Positions 18,261-27,317 of a stretch of 64,000 nt of DNA are shown piece by piece. Numbering within the stretch: position 1 is the stretch's first letter; every line of letters starts with the position of its first letter. The notes beneath the pieces were generated by a model that ran no database searches, had not been told where the DNA came from, and worked only from the letters and a program-made list of their open reading frames with translations. The position numbers and the translations under genes are program-made. This DNA comes from Mycobacterium sp. 141 (GTDB taxonomy: Bacteria; Actinomycetota; Actinomycetes; Mycobacteriales; Mycobacteriaceae): positions 1 to 64,000 of the forward strand of contig NZ_KB908276.1 of assembly GCF_000382405.1 (NCBI RefSeq), given 5' to 3'.

Positions 18261-18485
18261 ATGCCCGAGCTCAAGCGTCCGCTCAAACTCTGGCACATCG
18301 CCTTCTTCGGGCTGACATATATGTCCCCCTATACCGTGTTCGACATCTTCGGTGTGTTACCCAGACGCCGCTTTGCGCTATTCGATATCAAAACGCGCAC
18401 AACAGTATTCGATATTCTGCTGATTCGGCGCGTTCGCCCTGCTGTCAGACTCGATGAGTATGAGCACTCGGCCACGAACAGGTAG
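18261..18485 (+). pseudogene. Stub of an APC-family amino acid/polyamine permease
   Basis: The first ~32 residues (MPELKRPLKLWHIAFFGLTY, then MSPYTVFDIFGV) match the N-terminus and first membrane helix of APC-superfamily permeases. After GV at about 18356 the reading continues into unrelated sequence and stops at 18485, so about 90 percent of the transporter is gone. Its place 35 bases behind the amine oxidase suggests that the two once formed an uptake and oxidation operon. Confidence 0.65.
18378..18414. repeat. Paired 10-bp direct repeats, possible operator
   Basis: TATTCGATAT occurs at 18378-18387 and 18405-18414, 27 bp apart start to start, in an unusually AT-rich patch just after the permease stub. 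A related TTCGACAT lies at 18339. Spaced direct repeats of this kind can be binding sites for a dimeric regulator; the nearby LuxR-type protein is one candidate. No protein match can be proved from sequence. Confidence 0.35.
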
Positions 18486-18543
18486 TCCCACTCACGCAGG
18501 GTCAGCCTGTCACCGCAGCGCGGTGATTCGAGGATGCCTGGCC

Positions 18544-19554
18544 TCAGCGGGCACAACCGAGGAGTAGCAAACCTTCGTCGAGTGCGACGACGGCTGCGCC
18601 AGTGCGCGATGAGCATCCAAGCTTGGCCATGACGTTCTCGATGTGCTTGCCGGCAGTTTTGGCAGAGATGGTGAGCTCGGTAGCGATTTGGGTGGTGGTC
18701 CGACTGCGTTCAAGCAGCGTGAGGACCTCCAGTTCGCGAACGGTCAATCGGTGAGGAACCGATGTCGAACGCTCGGTGACAAGGAAACCAGAAGGCAACG
18801 GAGTACGCGAAACGCGGTGCCATCCGCCATCCTGGTCCTGCCACAAACCTCGCCACTGCCGGGAGTGCACTGAAGCGCCAGCCGTGACGGCCTGCACCAG
18901 AACGGTTCCGGTCGCCAGCCAGGGTCCACTGAATCGTCCCGGGACGTCGTGACATTCGCTTTCGCCGCTCACGATCGTGCAGTGTGCGTCGGGCTCGATG
19001 ATGCTCGCGATGTGGGCGGGTTGCCGCAGCACATCGGTGAGGATGGCCAGAATCGGCTGCAGTGCGGTCAGCGCTCCGCGATTACTGTCGCTGGGATACT
19101 TGACTGAATCGGTGTTCAGGTGCAGGTTTCCGGTGTAGCGGCCGTCTGCTGCGAACAGACAGGTCGTCACTCCTTCCCGGTACCCTGCAGGCAGCCAGTG
19201 GGTCTGCGCCGAGTAGAACGACCGATAGTCGAATGGCATATCAGCCCACCGCAGGGGATCCCTGTCCACATCACGCATATATCGGAACGCCTCGTCCTGC
19301 GCGACGAACCAGGTGTCCAGGTGGGCGATCTCTGTCTCTGAGTACCCTCGATTGGCGATCGTCCGATGACATCCGTTGATGGGGTCCCACACCTGCAAGC
19401 TGGCTGCCACATAGGGGATCGACGAGTGAATCTGCTCCAGAACGGAATCCGCAGTCGCAGCGGTATTCCCGCCGCTTGGCATCGTGGCAACGGCGGAGTT
19501 GATATCAAGGACGTTCACGATGTCTGCGGACGTCATCGACGTTCGAAGATCCAT
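18544..19554 (-). CDS. LuxR-family transcription regulator with GAF-like sensor region
   Basis: A 336-residue regulator. The C-terminal ~65 residues form a LuxR/GerE helix-turn-helix (LTVRELEVLTLLERSRTTTQ, then IATELTISAKTAGKHI). The first ~190 residues look like a GAF/PAS-type ligand-sensing domain with no receiver aspartate, so it is not a response regulator. ATG at 19554 is chosen because GGAGTAGAA lies just upstream; one six codons earlier is less well placed. It is convergent with the amine oxidase region and probably regulates it. Confidence 0.82.
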   Translation of the reverse strand: MDLRTSMTSADIVNVLDINSAVATMPSGGNTAATADSVLEQIHSSIPYVAASLQVWDPINGCHRTIANRGYSETEIAHLDTWFVAQDEAFRYMRDVDRDPLRWADMPFDYRSFYSAQTHWLPAGYREGVTTCLFAADGRYTGNLHLNTDSVKYPSDSNRGALTALQPILAILTDVLRQPAHIASIIEPDAHCTIVSGESECHDVPGRFSGPWLATGTVLVQAVTAGASVHSRQWRGLWQDQDGGWHRVSRTPLPSGFLVTERSTSVPHRLTVRELEVLTLLERSRTTTQIATELTISAKTAGKHIENVMAKLGCSSRTGAAVVALDEGLLLLGCAR

Positions 19555-19900
19555 TTCTACTCCAGACTTCACCTTGTGGTTGAGGCCTTCACCTTGTGGT
19601 CGGCAGCGGTCATCGCGCCATCAGGTGGTTATGTTAAGCCAGTGCAGGCCAGCATCCTGCCGGTTTCGGCCGAAAATCGAGCAAGGTAGCTGTTGTCGAA
19701 AGGTGCGGGCCCTTCGACGATTGGAGAGTGACCGCTAAAGGACTGGGCTGAGACTGCTCAGTGGCGGGGCTTGGCACGCAACGCCGTGGCCGAATCTACT
19801 GTTCGGCATCGCCGCCGCGATATAAGTGGCCGCCGGCGACGCCGGCATCACCCTCCTTGCGGTGATCAGCTCCGTGCGACGCGAAGTGGTGTGCCGCAGC

Positions 19901-20086
19901 GCGGCAAAGATGGGGAGAACTCCGTATGCAAATCCCGCGTGCATGCGTCGCAGAATTGAGTTCGCCGTAACGGCAAGCACACTGCGAGCGCAACATCGGT
20001 CGTCATCATCGACGATCTCCATGAAGGTTGTGCCCCAGCAAATGATAAATCGCATGCCAGATGCATTGGTGCTCAGAGAGATTCGG
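19901..20086 (+). repeat. Diverged ~185-bp direct repeat, copy B
   Basis: This is the second copy of the element at 15506-15686, in the same orientation, with the first 27 bases identical. On the minus strand this copy is open for about 100 codons (from 20055 down), but copy A is not, so coding is doubtful. It lies upstream of the symporter genes. The two copies bracket the pdxS pseudogene, whiB, amine oxidase, permease stub and LuxR gene. Confidence 0.75.
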
Positions 20087-20182
20087 TAGTCGACGCAGAA
20101 CTGCGCTGCACGGGCGCTCTCACTGCCTCGTTCCGTTTCTGTGGGTGCCGCGTGCCCGGGCAGCTACTGGAAGGTCATCGTC

Positions 20183-20425
20183 ATGCGTTCTCTGATCGAG
20201 CGCGCCCAACCGCGCACAGTCCGGATTCTGATCCTGGCTCCATATCTGGTGGCGGCACTCATGTCAGTGTTTCCGCCGCTGTACCTGTCGATCTCGGGAA
20301 AGAAGTGGGAGATCCTTGGCTTGCCGATCGGGATCGTCTACATGCTCGCCGTGTCGGCCCTAGTCACGTTGTCGGTCGTCACCGCGTACTACATCGAAGT
20401 CGTTCGAAACGAGATCGGGGACTAA
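20183..20425 (+). CDS. Small two-helix membrane subunit of a sodium:solute symporter
   Basis: An 80-residue protein with two membrane helices (ILAPYLVAALMSVFPPLYLS and a second around VYMLAVSALVTLSVVTAYYI). Small proteins of this kind sit directly upstream of SSS-family transporters in many actinobacteria and are taken to be accessory subunits. The ATG at 20183 has GGAAGG at the right distance; a longer form from 20141 would add a weak leader. The stop is 4 bases before the symporter start, so the two are co-translated. Confidence 0.75.
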   Translation: MRSLIERAQPRTVRILILAPYLVAALMSVFPPLYLSISGKKWEILGLPIGIVYMLAVSALVTLSVVTAYYIEVVRNEIGD

Positions 20426-20429
20426 CGCC

Positions 20430-21977
20430 ATGGTCGTGACAATCGGCTTGCTCACTCTGTTTTTCGCCTCGGTCGTGCTCGTGCTCTACATGAGCTACAA
20501 GAAGGACAAGACCTTCGACGGGTATGCCGTAGGCGGACGTTCCTTCTCCGGTTTCTACATCGCGATGTCGTACATGAATGCGTGGTGGCCCGGAACCACT
20601 TTCGTCGCCTTCTTCGGCGTGCTGGCCGGCTCCGGCGTCATCGGGTTCTACTTGTTGCTCTACTCCGTACTGGGCGCTTGCGCGATGTATCTGATGGCTA
20701 CCCGCGCCTGGGGCTGGGGCAAGAAGTACAAACTGTTCACCCAGCCCGACCTCATCGGTCTGCGCTTCGACAGTGGCCGGCTCAAAATGCTCGCCAGTGT
20801 CATCGGAGTGGCAGCTAGCTTCCCGTGGATCGTCCTTGGCATGCAGGCCATGGGCGAAATCGTACGATGGGCCACTTTCGGCAAGATCGGAGTCGTACCG
20901 GCACTGATCATTGGTGTGCTCATCATCGCGGTCCGGCAGCTCTGGACGGTACAGATGGGTATGCGTGGCTTGATCATCAGCGACGTGTGGCAGGGCATCG
21001 TCGCCTATGGCCTCACGGCGGTGATTTGCGTCGTCCTCTTGTTCACCGAGTTCCACGGCTTGGTGGCCGTATCCGAACTGCCCCCGGCCAAATTCGTCAT
21101 CCCCGGCTTCAACTCCCCACAGGGCGGTCTCTACTTCTTGGGCCTGGTGCTGTCTGGTGCCATCGGTTCATTGTGCTGGCCCGCGTCCTTCCAACGCATC
21201 TACACCGCCGACAGCATCAAGTCGGTCAAGTGGGGAACGGTCTTGACCTTCCCCATGACTGTCGGGTTCTTCGTGCCGCTCGGTCTCCTGGCCATGTCGG
21301 CGGCCACGATCGCCAACATCGCCGAGGACCCGCAGCACGGCTGGTTCATCCTGCTGAACTCCGTTGGCGGTGAATGGCTGCTTGGTGTTGGCCTGGTGAT
21401 CGTACTCGCCGCCAGCATGGGGTTCGTCGACTCTTGGATCCAGGTGTGCGGAACCCAGCTGGCCAACGATATTGTCGGTAGCGCGCGTCCCCTGACAGAC
21501 AAGCAACGCATCATCGTCTCGAAGCTGTCCATGCTTGCCTTCTTGGCGCTCGGCGCCGCATTCGCCTACCTCACCTTCAGCTACGGGAACCTGCTGACGT
21601 GGGCACAGGTCGCCTACGCAGTCATCATCCAGCTCGCGGTGCCGCTGTTCGCTGGGCTGTTCTGGCGGCGTGGCAGTGCCATGGCAGCCTTCTGGGGCCT
21701 TATCGTGGGATTCGTCGTGGCGGTGGTGCTGACCATTCCGCACGCGGATGACGGCGGAGCCATTCCCGCGCTGGGCGGTGTACCTGCGGGCATTGTCGGT
21801 TTGGTGGCCAATCTAGTCATCTACCTGACTATCTCACTGCTCACCAAAGTGCCCTCAGCAGAGCAGCAGCGGGTGGCCGACCTGTTCGGCTCGGTCTCCG
21901 ACGCGTTGAGCCCGGAGCCTACTAAGGACTCCGAGCCGGAAGGTGGGCTCGGCGCCACTCCTCGCCCGATGCGGTGA
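20430..21977 (+). CDS. Sodium:solute symporter (SSS family)
   Basis: A 515-residue integral membrane protein with about 13 helices and typical SSS features: an N-terminal helix followed by DGYAVGGRSFSGFYIAMSYM, a long run of helices and a charged C-terminal tail. SSS proteins import small organic solutes with sodium. The gene is the last of a two-gene unit that ends 152 bases before ureAB on the same strand, so urea or a urea-releasing nitrogen compound is a reasonable guess; an amine linked to the upstream oxidase is the alternative. Substrate cannot be read from the sequence. Confidence 0.85.
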   Translation: MVVTIGLLTLFFASVVLVLYMSYKKDKTFDGYAVGGRSFSGFYIAMSYMNAWWPGTTFVAFFGVLAGSGVIGFYLLLYSVLGACAMYLMATRAWGWGKKYKLFTQPDLIGLRFDSGRLKMLASVIGVAASFPWIVLGMQAMGEIVRWATFGKIGVVPALIIGVLIIAVRQLWTVQMGMRGLIISDVWQGIVAYGLTAVICVVLLFTEFHGLVAVSELPPAKFVIPGFNSPQGGLYFLGLVLSGAIGSLCWPASFQRIYTADSIKSVKWGTVLTFPMTVGFFVPLGLLAMSAATIANIAEDPQHGWFILLNSVGGEWLLGVGLVIVLAASMGFVDSWIQVCGTQLANDIVGSARPLTDKQRIIVSKLSMLAFLALGAAFAYLTFSYGNLLTWAQVAYAVIIQLAVPLFAGLFWRRGSAMAAFWGLIVGFVVAVVLTIPHADDGGAIPALGGVPAGIVGLVANLVIYLTISLLTKVPSAEQQRVADLFGSVSDALSPEPTKDSEPEGGLGATPRPMR

Positions 21978-22129
21978 TCGGGTCGTAGTGGTCACGGTGC
22001 GCCCGGGGTACCGGTACGGAGTTTTCCTTATGGTGTCCCCGAGACGCAGCCTTATAACCTGAAAATATTGCCTCGCAATCACTTTGAAGACGTGGCAGTC
22101 AACCCACAAATACTCGAAACGGAGAGCAG

Positions 22130-22963
22130 ATGCACCTGACGGTACGCGAGGAGGAGAGGATGCAGCTATGGACTGCCGCCGAGATGGCGCGCCGGAGGCT
22201 GGCCAAGGGCATCCGGCTGAATCAGCCAGAGGCGGTGGCTCTTATTTGTGACGAAGTACTTGAGCGTGCTCGAGAGGGCTCCATTCCCGTTCTCCCGGAT
22301 CTCATGGAATACGGTGCCACCATCCTGCGGCGTGAGCACGTGATGACCGGTGTCGCCGAGATGCTGAAAATCGTTCAGGTCGAGGCACTTCTACCGGATG
22401 GCACCAAGCTCGTGACGGTCATGGACCCGATCCGGGGCGAGGCCACCGACGGCGACAACGAGGCCCCCGCGGCGTCGTGGGCACCGCCACCTATTCCTGA
22501 GTCGAGGGTTCCGGACGAGGCGTTCGAAGTCGGCGAGCCGGACAAGGTCGGACATATCGAGTTCGCCCCGACCCCCATCACCATAAATGTCGGGCGTGAG
22601 ACGCTGGCCCTCGATATCGTCAACACCGGGGACCGGCCGGTGCAGGTAGGCGCGCACTACCACGTCGCTGAAGCCAACCGCGCGTTGGCATTCGACCGAT
22701 CTTCGGCGTTTGGCTTCCGTCTCGACATTCCCAGCGGCACATCTGTGCGCTTCGAACCGGGCCAGAGCCGCCGCTGCCAACTGGTCCGGCTGGGCGGAGC
22801 TCAAGTTGCCCGGGGCATGAATGACATCACGAACGGTCCGACCGGAAGCGAACTGATCAAGGAGCAGGCCATGCGCCGCCTACGTGAAGGCGGCTACTGC
22901 TTCGAAGGGGAGACCTTGGAAATGCTGGCAGGCAAGGAAGCGAGCGGAGAGCCGAATTCATGA
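22130..22963 (+). CDS. ureAB: Urease subunits gamma and beta fused (UreAB)
   Basis: A 277-residue fusion. Residues 1-100 are the gamma subunit (ARRRLAKGIRLNQPEAVALI, then EVLERAREG and the VQVEALLPDGTKLVTV end). After an acidic, proline-rich linker (about 105-140) comes the beta subunit (GHIEFAPTPITINVGRETLA, the HYHVAEANRAL motif and the GTSVRFEPGQSR strand). It packs against UreC to form the urease that splits urea into ammonia and carbamate. Many bacteria encode the parts separately; fusion is known in some lineages. The start has GGAGAG nearby. Its stop overlaps the ureC start (ATGA). Confidence 0.92.
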   Translation: MHLTVREEERMQLWTAAEMARRRLAKGIRLNQPEAVALICDEVLERAREGSIPVLPDLMEYGATILRREHVMTGVAEMLKIVQVEALLPDGTKLVTVMDPIRGEATDGDNEAPAASWAPPPIPESRVPDEAFEVGEPDKVGHIEFAPTPITINVGRETLALDIVNTGDRPVQVGAHYHVAEANRALAFDRSSAFGFRLDIPSGTSVRFEPGQSRRCQLVRLGGAQVARGMNDITNGPTGSELIKEQAMRRLREGGYCFEGETLEMLAGKEASGEPNS

Positions 22964-24666
22964 GCATCGACATCAACCGTCCGGACTATGCGACGCAGTA
23001 CGGGCCAACGACGGGTGATCGCATCAGCCTCGCGGACACCGGTCTGGTGGCAGAGATCGAGCGCGATTACACCACCTACGGAGACGAACTGGTATTCGGC
23101 GGCGGAAAGACTATCCGGGACGGCATGGGACAGGTGTCCCGTTTCAAGCGGTCCGATGGCGCGCTGGACATGGTGGTCACCAACGCCGTGGTGATCGATC
23201 CTGTGCTCGGAGTGATCAAGTGTGACATCGGCATTCTCGACGGCAAGATCGTCGGAATCGGCAAGGCGGGCAACCCCGACGTCATGGAGATCACGCCGGG
23301 CCTGATCATCGGTCCGAACACTGACATCCTGTCGGTGGAAGGCCAGATCGTCACCGCCGGGCTGATCGACATTCATCCGCACTTCGACTCGGTGCAGCAG
23401 CTCTACGAATACCAGTCTGCAGGCTTTACGACCGTGATCGGCGGCGGTTCGGGCCCCAAGACCGTGGGCATCGAATGCCCAGGGGCCTGGAACCTGCAGC
23501 GCATGCTGGAGGCCATGGCCGATTTCCCACTGAACTTCGGCAACTTCGGCAAGGGCAACTCGTCCGACCCGGCCTCGATCGTCGAGCAGGTGCTCGGTGG
23601 AGCCACGGGGATGAAGATCCACGAGGACTGGTCCAGCTCACCGTCGGCCATCCGGACCTGCCTGCGGGTTGCCGACGAATACGACTTCCAGGTGCAGCTG
23701 CATGCCGACACGCTGAACGAAACGGGCTTCTACGAAGACACCATGGCGGCCATCGGCGGTCGCGTCATGCACATCTACCACTGTGAAGGCGCCGGCGGCG
23801 GGAACGCGCCAGACATGATGCGGTGCGTGGGCGAGGCCAATATTCTGCCCAGCTCCACCAACCCGACAAACCCCTTTTCGCTCAACACTTATGACGAAGA
23901 AATAGACATGCTCATCACATGTCACAATCTCAACAAGGCTGTTCCCTCCGATATGGCCTTCATTCAGGGCCGGGCCCGCGCCGAGACCATGCGCGCCGAA
24001 GACGTACTTCATGACATGGGCGCCATTTCCATGATCGGGTCGGACAGCCAGGGCGTGGGCCGGGCGGCCGAAAGTGCCCAGCGCGCTTTCCAACTCGCCG
24101 CGGTCAGCAAGGTGCGCACCGGCCCGTTGCCTCAGGATAGTGACCGCAACGACAACTTCCGGATCAAGAGGTATCTCGCCAAGGTCACCATCAACCCGGC
24201 GATCTGCATCGGAATCGACTCCTACGTCGGCTCGATCACCCCGGGCAAGATGGCCGACCTGGTGTTCTGGCGGCCCGAAATGTTCATCGCCAAACCAGAA
24301 TTGATTCTCAAGGGCGGGTTCATCTCGTGGTCGGCGATGGGCGATCCCGCCGGCTCGCTGATGACCGGTCAGCCACTCAAGTATCGCCCCCAATACGGCT
24401 ATTACGGGCGCAACCCCCGCCGGTTGGCGTACTCCTTCGTCACCCAGGCCGCGATCGACAACGGATTGGCCGACCGTATCGACTGCCAGGAGCTGCGGCC
24501 GATCAAGCGGAGCAGGTCGATCTCGAAGCGCGACATGATCCACAACAACTACATGCCCGACATCAGCATCGACCCGGAGACGTACGCCGTCACCGTCGAC
24601 GGCAAACGCATCACCGTGAAGGCAGCGAAGACACTGCCGCTGGGCCAGCTGTATTACCTGCGTTAG
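22960..24666 (+). CDS. ureC: Urease catalytic subunit alpha (UreC), divergent
   Basis: A 568-residue nickel amidohydrolase. The metal ligands are present: H139 and H141 (IDIHPHFD), the carbamylated lysine K219 with H221 (GMKIHEDW), H248 (QLHADTLNE), H274 (YHCEGAGGG) and D362 (GSDSQ); the flap Cys-His (C321, H322) and R338 are also kept. Several second-shell positions are unusual: GGGNAPD (Asn282) where His is common, CHNLN rather than CHHLD, and DSQGVGR rather than DSQAMGR. So it should bind nickel, but it belongs to a divergent branch and its kinetics or substrate may differ. Overlaps ureAB by 4 bases. Confidence 0.93.
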   Translation: MSIDINRPDYATQYGPTTGDRISLADTGLVAEIERDYTTYGDELVFGGGKTIRDGMGQVSRFKRSDGALDMVVTNAVVIDPVLGVIKCDIGILDGKIVGIGKAGNPDVMEITPGLIIGPNTDILSVEGQIVTAGLIDIHPHFDSVQQLYEYQSAGFTTVIGGGSGPKTVGIECPGAWNLQRMLEAMADFPLNFGNFGKGNSSDPASIVEQVLGGATGMKIHEDWSSSPSAIRTCLRVADEYDFQVQLHADTLNETGFYEDTMAAIGGRVMHIYHCEGAGGGNAPDMMRCVGEANILPSSTNPTNPFSLNTYDEEIDMLITCHNLNKAVPSDMAFIQGRARAETMRAEDVLHDMGAISMIGSDSQGVGRAAESAQRAFQLAAVSKVRTGPLPQDSDRNDNFRIKRYLAKVTINPAICIGIDSYVGSITPGKMADLVFWRPEMFIAKPELILKGGFISWSAMGDPAGSLMTGQPLKYRPQYGYYGRNPRRLAYSFVTQAAIDNGLADRIDCQELRPIKRSRSISKRDMIHNNYMPDISIDPETYAVTVDGKRITVKAAKTLPLGQLYYLR

Positions 24667-24676
24667 AGAGGATTCC

Positions 24677-25135
24677 ATGAACACCAATAATGTGGTGACC
24701 GCAAAACTCGGGTCGATAGAGACGAGGGACAGCGTAGAGATCGATCCGGTGATCCTCACCGCCGACGAACGCGCCCGCGGGCATATGAAGGTGCGTTCGG
24801 AAGGCGGCCGTGAGGTACGTATCTCGTTGGATCGCGGTTCCGACCTCGACGACGGCGATGTGCTGGCGATGGACGGTCACGTGGCCGTAGTCGTCCAGGC
24901 CTGCGACGAGGACATCCTGGTGGTGTCGCCTGCAACGGCAAGGGATTGGGGGACCGCCGCTTTCGTGATGGGCAACCTGCACCGGCCCGTTCGCTTCAGC
25001 GACGATGCCATGCGGACACCGTACGAGCACTCCACCGGGCAGGCATTGGACGAGGCGGGGATCGCCTACACGCGTACGACGGCTCCCCTGGTCGGGCGAC
25101 GCATTAAGGCGGTGGGCGGACATTCGCATGACTGA
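24677..25135 (+). CDS. ureE: Urease accessory metallochaperone UreE
   Basis: A 152-residue protein with the UreE N-terminal domain and a C-terminal metal-binding domain that includes AFVMGNLHRPVRFSDD; the HRP histidine is the usual nickel ligand. The preceding position, often His in the HLGNRH motif, is Met here. The tail is short, GGHSHD, with two histidines rather than the long His-rich tail of some UreE proteins, so nickel storage capacity is low. It carries nickel to the UreG-UreF-UreD complex. Its end overlaps the ureF start by 8 bases. Confidence 0.88.
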   Translation: MNTNNVVTAKLGSIETRDSVEIDPVILTADERARGHMKVRSEGGREVRISLDRGSDLDDGDVLAMDGHVAVVVQACDEDILVVSPATARDWGTAAFVMGNLHRPVRFSDDAMRTPYEHSTGQALDEAGIAYTRTTAPLVGRRIKAVGGHSHD

Positions 25136-25820
25136 TGACCAGGGGCTGCTGTATCTGTTGCAGGTCACCAGTGCGGCATTCCCCTCGGGCACCTATGCCC
25201 ATTCGGCGGGCTTCGAGACCCTGCTGGACAGTGAGCTGATCGTCGATCGAAAGTCGTTGTGCGAGTGGGCTGATCAATGGCTGGAGCTCAGTGTGGCGCC
25301 CTCTGAGGGGGTGACCGTCGGGCTGGCGCATGACGCGCACCGTCTCGGACGCTTCGACGACCTGCTCGCGTTGGACCACATCTTGAGCGCGATCAAGTCC
25401 GGTAAAGAGCCCTTGGAAGCCAGTTCGGTGACCGGCCGCGCGACGCTACGCACGGTCGAACAGGCCTTCGGCACCCAGGTGCAGGACTACGCGGCCGCGG
25501 TCCGCGCCGGCACCGCGGCCGGGCACGCCGCCATCGTGTTCGGGGTGTATGCCGACGTACACGGCGTTCCTCGAAAGACCGCCCTGAACGCGTACCTGTT
25601 CACCGCGTACTCGAATCTGGTGGGTGTGGTGGGTCGTTTGCTGCCCCTCGGTCAGCGAGACGTGCAGGCGTTATTGGCAGACAGCCGCGGTTTGGTGCAG
25701 CGTTGTGCGGAGCGGGCCGCCGCCATCATGTCTCTTGACGAAATCTGTTCTATGACACCACTTCTAGAGATTGCCAGCATGCGCCACGAGCGCTTGACTA
25801 CGCGTCTCTGCATTTCTTGA
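25128..25820 (+). CDS. ureF: Urease accessory protein UreF
   Basis: A 230-residue all-helical protein with the UreF start LLQVTSAAFPSGTYAHSAGF and later AYSNLVGVVGRLLPLGQRD. UreF bridges UreD and the GTPase UreG in the nickel insertion complex and acts to keep insertion accurate. The ATG at 25128 lies inside the end of ureE (8-base overlap), typical of tight operon coupling. Confidence 0.92.
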   Translation: MTDDQGLLYLLQVTSAAFPSGTYAHSAGFETLLDSELIVDRKSLCEWADQWLELSVAPSEGVTVGLAHDAHRLGRFDDLLALDHILSAIKSGKEPLEASSVTGRATLRTVEQAFGTQVQDYAAAVRAGTAAGHAAIVFGVYADVHGVPRKTALNAYLFTAYSNLVGVVGRLLPLGQRDVQALLADSRGLVQRCAERAAAIMSLDEICSMTPLLEIASMRHERLTTRLCIS

Positions 25821-25833
25821 AAGGACTGCTCCA

Positions 25834-26457
25834 ATGCGTAAACCGATTCGCCTCGGCGTCGGCGGCCCCGTCGGTTCCGGCAAGACCGCGCTGATTGAGC
25901 GGCTGGCCCGCAAGATGTCGGCCAACCATTCGGTCGCGGCCATCACCAACGACATCTTCACCCGCGAGGACGCCGAATTCCTCACCCGCAGTGGTGCGCT
26001 GCCTCCCGATCGAATCATGGGCGTGGAGACCGGCGGCTGTCCGCACACCGCCATCCGCGAAGACGTCTCGATGAACCTGCATGCCGTCGACACCATGGTG
26101 AGCCGGCATCCGGATCTCGACCTCATCTTCGTCGAAAGCGGTGGCGACAATCTGGCGGCGACATTCAGCCCCGATCTCGTCGACGCGCACATCTACGTCA
26201 TCGATGTCTCCGGCGGTGACAAGATTCCGCGCAAGGGTGGGCCTGGGGTCACCAAGTCAGATCTGCTGGTGATCAATAAGATCGACCTCGCCGAGATGGT
26301 CCACGCCAGCCTCGATGTGATGCGCAGGGATTCGATCAAGCAGCGCGGGGATCGACCCTTCCTGTTCACCGATCTGATGTCGGAGCAGGGCCTGGACGAC
26401 GTGATCGCGTGGATCGAACGCGATCTCATGTTTCTCGACGCAGCATTGCCGCGATGA
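25834..26457 (+). CDS. ureG: Urease accessory GTPase UreG
   Basis: A 207-residue SIMIBI-class GTPase with P-loop GGPVGSGKTALI (10-21), the nickel-binding CPH motif in VETGGCPHTAI, ESGGDNLAATFSPDLVD and the base-recognition NKIDLAE. It powers nickel transfer into apo-urease. GAAAGGA sits just upstream of the ATG. The stop overlaps the ureD start (ATGA). Confidence 0.95.
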   Translation: MRKPIRLGVGGPVGSGKTALIERLARKMSANHSVAAITNDIFTREDAEFLTRSGALPPDRIMGVETGGCPHTAIREDVSMNLHAVDTMVSRHPDLDLIFVESGGDNLAATFSPDLVDAHIYVIDVSGGDKIPRKGGPGVTKSDLLVINKIDLAEMVHASLDVMRRDSIKQRGDRPFLFTDLMSEQGLDDVIAWIERDLMFLDAALPR

Positions 26458-27317
26458 CGACGGCGACCTTGGACGCATCGGCGTACTCGTCCGGTGAGAT
26501 AGGCAAACACGGGTCGCTGGTGGTGCGCGCCATGGTCGAACGCGGCAAGACGCGCTTACAACCGACGTTTCGGCGAATCCCCTACCAGTGGCACGGTGCC
26601 CATTATCAGGACAACGATGACCAACCGTTTCTTCTGGTGCAGAACTCCGGCGGCGGATTCGTCGAAGGCGACAGCGGGCGGTTTCACCTGACCATGGAGC
26701 CGGGCACCCGGGCGCTGGTGACCACCACCGAAGCCACCAAGTTCTACCGCAGCGAGGGTGGCGGCAGTTCCGCGGAGTCCTACCGCTTCGACGTGGGCGC
26801 CAACGCCCTGCTGGAGTACGTACCGGACGAGGTGATCCCGTATGCAGGGTGCCGGGCCGTGCGCGACACCCGGTTCTGCTTGACCTCGCCCTCGCGGCTG
26901 TTCGCAGCCGAAGTCATGGTGGCGGGGCGGGTACATTTCCGTCGCGATGAGCTGTTTGGCTTTACCGCGTTACGATCTCGCTTCCAGGTAGATATCGACG
27001 GTGTCCCGCGGTACCTCGACAACCTGATTGCCGAGGGGGCCGACATACCCAAGATCGCGCGGACTTGGGGCGGGCATTGCGTACTGGGCACGATCGTGGT
27101 TTACGGGCACCCCGACGATGGCTTGGCCGCGCAGGTCGAACAGGCACTCAGCGCCGACGAAACGATCCATGCAGGCGCCAGTGTGCGCAGCGGGATTCTC
27201 GTGGTGCGCATCCTCGGCTCGGCCACGTGGCGCGTGCACGACGCGGTGTACGAGGTGTGGCGGCAGGTGCGGCCGGCCCTGGCTGACAAGCCAGCTCGTC
27301 GCATCCTGAAATGTTGA
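26454..27317 (+). CDS. ureD: Urease accessory scaffold UreD (UreH)
   Basis: A 287-residue beta-rich protein of the UreD/UreH family: YQWHGAHYQDNDDQPFLLVQ, GGGFVEGDSGRFHL, and LVTTTEATKFYRSE followed by the LLEYVPDEVIPYAGC core. UreD binds apo-urease and carries the nickel tunnel from UreG. It is the last gene of the operon ureAB-C-E-F-G-D. The ATG at 26454 overlaps the ureG stop. Confidence 0.9.
   Translation: MTTATLDASAYSSGEIGKHGSLVVRAMVERGKTRLQPTFRRIPYQWHGAHYQDNDDQPFLLVQNSGGGFVEGDSGRFHLTMEPGTRALVTTTEATKFYRSEGGGSSAESYRFDVGANALLEYVPDEVIPYAGCRAVRDTRFCLTSPSRLFAAEVMVAGRVHFRRDELFGFTALRSRFQVDIDGVPRYLDNLIAEGADIPKIARTWGGHCVLGTIVVYGHPDDGLAAQVEQALSADETIHAGASVRSGILVVRILGSATWRVHDAVYEVWRQVRPALADKPARRILKC

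Noticed and set aside
23800..23820. Asn282 in UreC as loss of a nickel ligand
   Set aside because: Counting from the carbamylated lysine shows that the nickel-binding histidines are H139, H141, H248 and H274, all present; position 282 corresponds to a non-ligand His in common ureases.
23638..24759. Long open frame on the minus strand across ureC
   Set aside because: Antisense shadow of ureC; the plus-strand reading has all urease motifs.
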